DNA of 64,000 nt from Strongylocentrotus droebachiensis (Eukaryota > Echinodermata > Echinoidea > Camarodonta > Strongylocentrotidae), in assembly GCA_035222895.1 (NCBI GenBank), contig JAVYIG010001598.1, positions 1 to 64,000 on the forward strand. The letters are read 5' to 3'. The notes beneath the pieces were generated by a model that saw nothing but the letters and a program-made list of their open reading frames with translations, searched no databases and was not told where the DNA came from. Position numbers and translations under genes: made by a program. Shown here piece by piece: positions 26,401 to 35,589 of the stretch (the stretch's first letter is position 1; the number at the start of each line of letters is the position of its first letter).

Positions 26401-28517
26401 CAGTAGTTGGGGACCTCATTAATCTCCCTAAAAATTTGACTTACTCATAAACACGTGTGCGGGACTTGAAGGGTGGATTTTCTCACGATTTTATGTTTTT
26501 ATTTGAAATACTAATCTGCACGTTGACTGTTTTATGCCAGTATCATGAACTTTAATAGTTTGTTAGGTTACACACATTGCAAGACAATAGCATCATTTTT
26601 ATGAATTGCTTCGATCCTTAGTTTTGAAAAATCGAATTTGACCGTTAAATCGTATTTAGCGCCCTCTCTCGGTGACAATGATGTTTTGTTAATTATCTGG
26701 CATATGCAAGGTTATTTAAAAGATTTGACCACAGAATGATAAAAAAGATAAATTCTGAAATTTTCATCCAATTCTGTGCATGGGAAGGTGTTCTTTATCA
26801 AGGAAGAAGATTTTGGTTAATTATCGGGGATAACGATAATGAATATTTTGAGCATATACTTTTCAGGGGAACCAGAGATCCTGAACAAAAACTTGAGAAT
26901 AGACAAGAAATGGTCTGCAATTTCAAAGATGGAGGATGGCAATGGCTCAAAGAAATACACACTTCTGAGCAAAGTGATGAAATCTTTGCTTGTGATACCA
27001 CATTCCAATGCTTCATGTGAAAGAGTTTTTAGCATTGTTAGGAAGAACAAAACTGATTTCAGGGGATCAATGAATTTGAAAACACTTCAAGCACTCCTAA
27101 CAGAGAAAATTGCCAACACAGATGTCCCATGCTACCAAAGGGAGTATAGCAAGGACCTCCTTAGCAAACTCAAGCAAGCAACCTACCAGTCACTTCAAGG
27201 AAAACCCTCAAGCACACCCCAGTCCTTGCCTTCCACAAGTACATCCCCCATTTCACAATAGAGGTAACAGGAGTTCATAGTCTGAAATATGATGTGAAGT
27301 TCATATGTTATCAATTGTATGCAAATAAAATGTGCCATATCAAAGCCTTCCATTTTGAGAAATCATTGAAAAAATGTGTTCTAAAAGGGTTTCAAAGAGG
27401 CTTAAAACCAAGAGCTTTTGGGGGGCCTGCCCCCTGCCCCCCCCCCCCCCCCCCCCCCCACCAGGGGCACTAAAAGGCCATTCTTGGTTCCCGCCAACAT
27501 GAAGTCGTTCGATGCTGCTCTCTCAGAAATCTCCCTGATTACCCAAATCAAATGTTGGCAGCTCTGCATACACTTTTTTCCACCTGCACATGTAAACAAT
27601 AGCTGCTCCTTACCCTATGTACTCATTACATGTCTAATTTATTCACAGTGATCGCTATGTTTGGTATGCTGTCTCCAAGCAGTAGAGGAGCTCTGCTGAA
27701 TGCTGCCCTCTTTGGCTTTGTCTTCTTTGGGTAAGTGGAAATGTTAGTGATGTAAAAAACAAAAAAGCAGTGTGACTTGAAACCAGCCTCTTATTGTGTT
27801 GATTTGTAAAGTCTAGCTGCATATCACTTGGTCAGCTCTCTGTCTTCGTCTACAAACTGGCTCAGGCGACCAAGGCTCAAAACTGAGTCACATCTTTTAG
27901 ATGGTGACGTTAAAGGATGTTCCCCTGATGTAAATAATCCTTACCCATCTGTAAAAACCCTATTACACATATATGATGAGATTTAATTACTTCCCTTTGT
28001 GGTCCTTTTCCAGATTTTACTTTACAAACTGATTGGTACATTAACAAAGGGAAGGTATTACATCATAGTTTTTTTTAAAGGATGGTTAGGAGCCGCTTAG
28101 CATGTTCTACAAAGTAATCTGTATATTTAGCTTGCCTGTTCCTTCTACTCTAAACAAGATATATGCTATTTTCAGAACATATATGATGTGAGAAAGATAC
28201 TTGAGAAAGATTATGAATATATCATGGACAGAAAAAATAAATAAGTGTTCAGAAAAGCAAGAGTAAAGCGATCACTCATCAACACAATTTGTTGGTTACA
28301 TATACAGAAAGGATAATCTAAGTACAACAATATTATTAAACGGGGAAGATTGCTAGAAAGAGAAGCAGGGGAAGGCAATGCCTACAACATTTGCAAAGCC
28401 TGAAGAAATGGGCAACAAATGGGCAACATAAATTAAATCAGCAATACCAGCTGATTAAAGATTAGCAGATAATGGAAAGAAATGGAGGTCGACGATGTCT
28501 GTAACATACCTGGCACT

Positions 28518-28549
<32 letters not shown>

Positions 28550-28658
28550 GTCATGGTCATGGTCATGGTCATGGTCATGATGATGGTGATGATGATGATG
28601 ATGAAGATAGTGGTGGTGATGATGATGATGATGATGATGATGGTAGTGGTGGTGGTGG

Positions 28659-28699
<41 letters not shown>

Positions 28700-28767
28700 G
28701 TGATGATGGTGATGATGGTAATGGTGATGATGATGATGAAGATGAAGATGAAGATGGTGATGGTGAA

Positions 28768-28803
<36 letters not shown>

Positions 28804-30365
28804 ATAAAATATATTTGTACATGGTTAATGTTAATATGTAAAATATATTTGTGTATGGGTAACGTCGAATTCACATTTTCTTTTTGTTCCTTGTCTTCAG
28901 TGTGTTTGCAGGCTACTTCTCTGGTAGACTTTACAAGACGATGAAAGGAACAAGGTGGACTACAGCTGGCTTCATGGTAAGATTACAGACATACTTGAGC
29001 CTACTGTGAGTGTCGTGGTCGAGTGGTTTAAGGCGCTTGACTGGAGATGCGAAGGTCGAGGGTTCGAATCCCGACACAGCACTTATATCCTTTGGCAAGA
29101 TATTAACCTACACTTGCTACTCTCCACCCAGGTGTTTAAAAAATGGGTACCTGGTAGGATGCGACCGTCATTGTTGGTCAAACAGTTTTTGAGCGTCAAG
29201 TCACGCCTGGCTGGAATGCTCCCCAGGGAGTGGAGATTGTGCATACAGTGTGCGGGCAAGCACTGAATCCAATGACCGGGGTAATATATCTGTAAAGCGC
29301 TTAGAGACATCTGAGATGTATTAAGCGCTATATAAAAACTGAATATTATTATATTATTATTATTAATTAATTCACAAAGCGGCTTAAAGGTAAAGACCAG
29401 TAATGGTCATGCGATTGCATTGTGAAAGAAACGTTGTGGAATCGATCAGAAAAGGTTGATCATCTAGCATCTAGCATCTGCAAGGTTCTGGAATCATCAA
29501 AATGATAAGAAATTTGGCCCATTCTTCGTAAAGTTACAAGCACTATACACAGAAAGATGTATATCGGACTACCCTATATCTCTCACACGACCATGAGAGA
29601 AACAAATTTACCAAATATATGAATTAGTAGGCGGTTTCCCGGCAAATTTTGTATCATCATGTATTAGTCAAAACATATTCTTTCACATGATTGGTAATGA
29701 GAGCTTCCATTTCATTTTTTGAAATTGGGGCGTTTCCAATACTGGTCTTTACCTTTATCCTCCACAAGTATAGTAAACATTTATCCTTGTATCCAATGAA
29801 TATGTGAATGAACATCAGTATGCTTGGATTACGCTTATTTTACTTCAGAGTTAGGTTTAACTTGTAGGTTTGTATTGGTATTGGTATTTATTTTCCATAT
29901 CACAATATTAAAAAAAATACAAAGAAAATGCATGTACATAGTAAAATCAATGGTTAGTGTATTCAGACATGGTATATCAAGTTTCTGTTTATACAATGCT
30001 GTTATGAACCCTCTAATCATTATTCTCACAGACTGCAACCATCTACCCTGCCATCATGTTCGGTACGGCCTTCTTCCTCAATTTCTTCATCATGGGCAAG
30101 CATTCGTCCGGAGCCGTACCATTCACGACGCTCCTAGCCCTGCTATGCATGTGGTTTGGTATCTCACTACCGCTGATCTTTGTGGGGTACTTCTTTGGCT
30201 ACAGAAAACAGGTGAGGGATCAAAGCTGTAGAGTGACAGAAAAAGAGATGGAGGGGGTAACAGAGAGAGAGAGAGAGAGAAAGAGAGAGGAGGAGGGAGA
30301 GGGGGAGGGGAGAGAGAGAGGGGGAGAGAGAAGACAGATAGGGGAGAGATAGAGAGAGAGGGAGG

Positions 30366-30398
<33 letters not shown>

Positions 30399-33300
30399 CA
30401 TGATGCCATTTACAACATTCTAAAGCCCTTGGCGTGGTTCAGTATTTCACGCGTCTGCTTGTCTTTATGGGTTACTTCTTTGGCTACAGAAAACAGGTGA
30501 GACGCAAAGCTGTAGAGTGACAGAAAAAGAGATGGAGAGATGGAGGGGGTAACAGAGAGAAAGAGGGAGATAGAGAGAGAGGAGGAGAGAGAGGGGGAGA
30601 AGGAGTGAGAGAGGGAGAGAGAGAGAGGGATAAAGAGAGAGAGAGAGAGAGAGCACAATGCTATTCACAACATTATAAAGCCTGTGGTGTGGTTCAGTGT
30701 TTCACGTCTGTTCGTCTTTGTGGGGTGTCACTTTGGTTACAGAAAACGGATAATACCGGAGCTATAGGGAGAGACGTTTAAAGCAATAAAGCATATAAGA
30801 AGAGCAACAGTGTATGAGAGAAAGAGAGAATTAAAGATTGTCTTATGAAGAAAACAAGTTAAGAGATTGTATCAATATAGTATGTGTAATTGGAAAAAAG
30901 ATTAAGTGGATTTGGGTACAGATGGAGAAAAGTATGAAATAGACTCTCCTCATGGGTAGATGATGTTTAGGATACAGGTGATGAGGAGGAGGAGGCTTTG
31001 GCTAGAGAAAGATTTAGATGTAGAATATTTATAATCAAGAAGGTCTTGGAGGATTGGGATATCTTGTTTTCAAGTCATTGTAATTGTGCTGTTTATTTCA
31101 GCCGTACAACCATTCAGTGAGAACCCATCAGATTCCAAGACAAGTCTCTGAACAAATCATGATTCCATTAAGAAGAAGTAGTACATGTAGTTTTTGCTTT
31201 TGTCCATGTTGTTTATTTAAAGATAAAGACCAGTTCTGGTCATGCGATTGCATTGTGAAAGAAACGTTGTGGAATCAATCAGAAAAGGTTGATCATCTAG
31301 CATATAAGTATTGGTGTGTACTGCAAGGTTCTGGAATCATCAAAATGATAAGAAATTTGGCCCAGTCTTGGTAAAGTTACAGGCACTGAACACAGAAAGA
31401 TGTATATGGGACTACGGGGGACTAAGCAACATGTGCGTGACACGTGCGGGATATCTATCAGGTCCAAATAGATATAATAATTTACCAAATATATCAATTA
31501 ATAGGCGGTTTCCCGGCAATTTTTTTATAATCACGCATTAGTCAAAACATATTCTTTCACATGATTGGTAATAAGAGCTTCCATTTCATTTTTTGAGAGG
31601 GGGCGTTTAAAAAACTGGTCTTTATCTTTAACTTGATTGTATTTTATTTCAGCCATACGACCATCCGGTGAGGACCAATCAGATTCCAAGACAAGTCCCC
31701 GAGCAGATCTGGTATATGAATCCCTTCCTCAGGTGAGAACCCTACAGCGCACTGCTGCTTCAACATTTCATTTTATAAGATGATGACGGATCCTAATCAA
31801 AAGATTGGTTGAAAGCGTACACATGACCAGGCATTTATTTTTCCTAATGCGTAATTTGGATAATGACTGGTCATTAGTAAAATCATGTTATAAAACATCA
31901 TTTTATAAACATGAAAAAAACAATCTTATAAAACAAATAATTCAATCATTTTGTATGGGCATTAGTAAAATTACCCACACTCGGTATACCGTCGAAACAG
32001 TCCAAACACCCTCGGCTGTATGTATGATGCCATGTTGCAAATCATTTCATTCATGATTGTTGTTAGGTAGGACAAACATTATGGCCTGTCCTACCTAACA
32101 ACACGGAAGGTATGCCCATTCTGACTATCAAAGTACAATTATTTGTAACATTTGAATGAAATTATATGTAAGAGGCACTTACCAAGGATTTGAGCTATAA
32201 AGGTAAAGACCAGTATTGGTAACGCCCCAATTTCAAAAAATGAAATGGAAGCTCTCATTACCAATCATGTGAAAGAATATGTTTTGACTAATACATGATG
32301 ATAAAAAATTTGCCTGGAAACCGCCTACTAATTCATATATTTGGTAAATTTGTTTCTCTCATGGTCGTGTGAGAGATATAGGGTAGTCCCGTATACATCT
32401 TTCTGTGTATAGTGCTTGTAACTTTACGAAGAATGGGCCAAATTTCTTATCATTTTGATGATTCCAGAACCTTGCAGATGCTAGATGCTAGATGATCAAC
32501 CTTTTCTGATCGATTCCACAACGTTTCTTTCACAATGCAATCGCATGACCATTACTGGTTTTTACCTTTAAATTTGATTGCATTACAAAAATGGCCTATT
32601 GATGTGTCATGGTATGATGGAGATGTCATGGTACGGTGTTTCATTACCTTGACTCTCAATCCTAGGGTAGAGAGTTCTAATCTCAGCCAGGCACAAATGT
32701 CCTTTGGCGAGACATTAATCCAAATTTGCAACTCTCCATCCAGATGTAATTGAGTACCTGGCAACTGCTTGGGTAATAATAATTGCAGGGCCCACAGAAA
32801 GAACAGCAATGAAGCAGATGAGGCTTCACTGGGTAATCAAAAATTATTATTATTAATATTGTTTGATACCCAAAACATTAACTTTCTCTGTTTTTCTTTG
32901 GTAGTACCCTGATGGCTGGAATCCTACCTTTTGGAGCTGTTTTCATTGAACTCTTCTTTATTCTCACCGTAAGTAAACATTTAAAGAGAAGGTTGAGTTC
33001 TGGGAAGAGGTGAAAAATAATTTGTGAGCGTTATCATTCTTATTATGCAAGTGTGGAAGAACATCAGATAAGACATATTCCCTGAAAAGCATGGCTCTTC
33101 AAATGCCTTCATATTCTAAATATGTCATGTAACATCGTAAAACTCCAGGGTAGGATTTTTACGTCACGTGTAGTCCCATATACATCTTTCTGTGTACAGT
33201 GATTGTAACTTTACCAAGACTTGGCCAAATTTCTTATCATTTTGATGATTCCAGAACCTTGCAATACACACAAATTCTTATATGCTAGATGATAAACCTT

Positions 33301-35548
33301 TTCTGGTCGATTCCACACCGTTTCTTTCACAATGCAATCGCATGACCAGAACTCAACTTCATCTTTAAAACCCGCTGCACACTTTACAATCCTCCTGCGA
33401 TCTGATTTTAGAAGAAATGGCAATCACATTAGACATGGAAATCTAAACAAAATTCATCTTCCCGATTTAGTTTCTGAAAGATGATAAGAGTTTTAACAAT
33501 CCAAATGTTAGGGCATGGAACTCTTCTAGACTGAATAAAAGCAGTATCAGCTTTAAATCGTAGACAATCGCACTATTAGTTTGATGTAACTAAGATTCTG
33601 TGCCGATTTAGTTTGTTTGTCTCCTTGAAAGCTTGAAATCCATTAAAATTTAGATTTTATTTATCATATGGGGCCAGTCACCACGAAATGAGTCCAGTGT
33701 CGCATTAGGCTCAATCGTAGTAATAGCGATGTATAGTGTGTATGTACTGAAAATTGACCCACCTACCACATTTAAGATTTTTCCAAAAATCGACTTATTA
33801 ATGTCTTGTAGTTTATGTCCCCAGAGCTTAGGTCACGAAAATATCTCCTTCTAACATTTTTTGGCAAATAATATAGGCTATGTAATCTGAAATTATCACG
33901 AAAATGATGCATTTTTAAAGAATAAAGCACGATTTTGTTTATAAAGTTCAATTAGGTTTTTGTTCATATTTCTGGATATAATTTATCAATTTTAATGTGT
34001 GACCCCTTAATTTAAAGCTTACTTAATGTAGATTCATATAATACTTAAAAACAGGAATAAAAATTTTGACCAACTGGACTCATTTCGTGGTGACAGGCCC
34101 CATATGACTATCCAGATCATTGATCATTAAGATTTTAGAACCTTGAATGTTTGCATCAAATGCTATTGCAAATCAAATCGCAGTATTAAAGATCGTATAG
34201 TGTGCAGTAGGCTTAAAATAGTGTTTAAAAAATGATTCTATGTGTAGTTTCTTTGAATGTTACTTTGTTGTTGAGTTTATGTAGTATAGTGATACAGATC
34301 CAATCGAATGTTATTGAAACAAGATGTTGGATCATCTTACATTATATATAGCAAGTTTCCCCCTGTTTCGTTTTGCCAACAATTCTGGCATAGATACATG
34401 TACCTCTGCATTCTAGAGGTTGTGGCCGTGGCTGAAATTGACGGCCCTACAAAGAGATGGTTCTGTAATATGACACTGGAATGTTGTTCTGTCACCATTG
34501 TTAATTTTACTACCAACATATACCCTGCCCCTCTTTGGGAATAATATGAATAATCAATGATAATATGATAACAGATAGTAAAAAGAAACATAGATATGAC
34601 TAAGATAGTGAATATTATCAACTATCAATTACCGTTTGAGCCAGTAACTACAATCTATGTGTCATCAATAAACTTAACAATAATAACGATGCCGGTAATA
34701 ATTATACTACTGAAAATGGTAATCGATAATAATAAGAATAATACAAATAATAATAATAATAATAATAATTTATGTATTTATTATCATTTTAAGATTTACT
34801 ATGGAATAATTAATGATATTAAATAATTTAGCTTCATATTTTGTAATATGGAATCTGATATTACCTCTATAACCACATACCGTGACTTATATCTCATTCA
34901 CTATGTATGTTTATCAAAATTTGTATGTTTATCACTGTCCTGTAATATTTCATGTATATATTTGTATTGTAATACTCTGTAACCAGTGGAAACGAAATTT
35001 CCTGAAAAGGACAATAAATTATTATACATATTATACATTATACATATTATAAATACAAGTGATAGAGAAAACTCATATGAATAGAGATGAAAATGAAAGT
35101 AAATAAATTGAATAATATGAGCATAAATGATATGTCTTGCTATGTTTGTTTTTATTTTTGTTCTTCAGGCAATCTGGGAGAATCAGTTCTACTACATGTT
35201 TGGTTTTCTGTTCTTGGTATTTGGTATCCTCATCGTATCGTGCGGACAGATTGCAATCGTCATGGTTTACTTCCAGTTATGTGGAGAGGTTAGCATTTCA
35301 TATTTTTCTTCAATTCATTTCAATTTATTAATTTCATAAAATACAAAGATATAATATATGATAAAATTGTGCCAGGGAAATGATATTGAAAAGCTAGTAG
35401 CTTGCAATAAAAACACAGGTTCTTGTTCTTCTTCTTTCTCTTACACTTCTACTTCTTCTTCTTCTTCATTACTTTTTGCCTCTCCTCTCTATGTCTCTCA
35501 CTCTGTTTTGTTCTTCTCTTTCTCTTCTGCCCCCTCTCTCTATCTCTC

Positions 35549-35589
<41 letters not shown>

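Larger units (their letters stand above)
25335..27566 (+). mobile_element. hAT-type DNA transposon, internally reduced
   Basis: A 12-bp perfect terminal inverted repeat (CAGAGCTGCCAA and its complement) bounds 2.2 kb. Flanking sequences share catacac, matching 7 of 8 bases of a presumed 8-bp target duplication. Inside are a BED-type zinc finger exon and a hAT C-terminal domain, but no recognisable catalytic core. It sits in the intron between exons 9 and 10 of TM9SF4, same strand. Confidence 0.8.

Noticed and set aside
26065-27261. A host gene of the ZBED type
   Set aside because: It lies within a TIR-bounded element in an intron, and the pieces do not join in frame, so a transposon remnant is the simpler reading.
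28433-28944. Poly-His, poly-Asp and poly-Met frames
   Set aside because: Translations of a GAT microsatellite within an intron.
30056-30352. Extension of TM9SF4 exon 12 into the GA-rich tract
   Set aside because: A good gtgagg donor at 30212 and a perfect phase match to exon 13 show where the exon ends.
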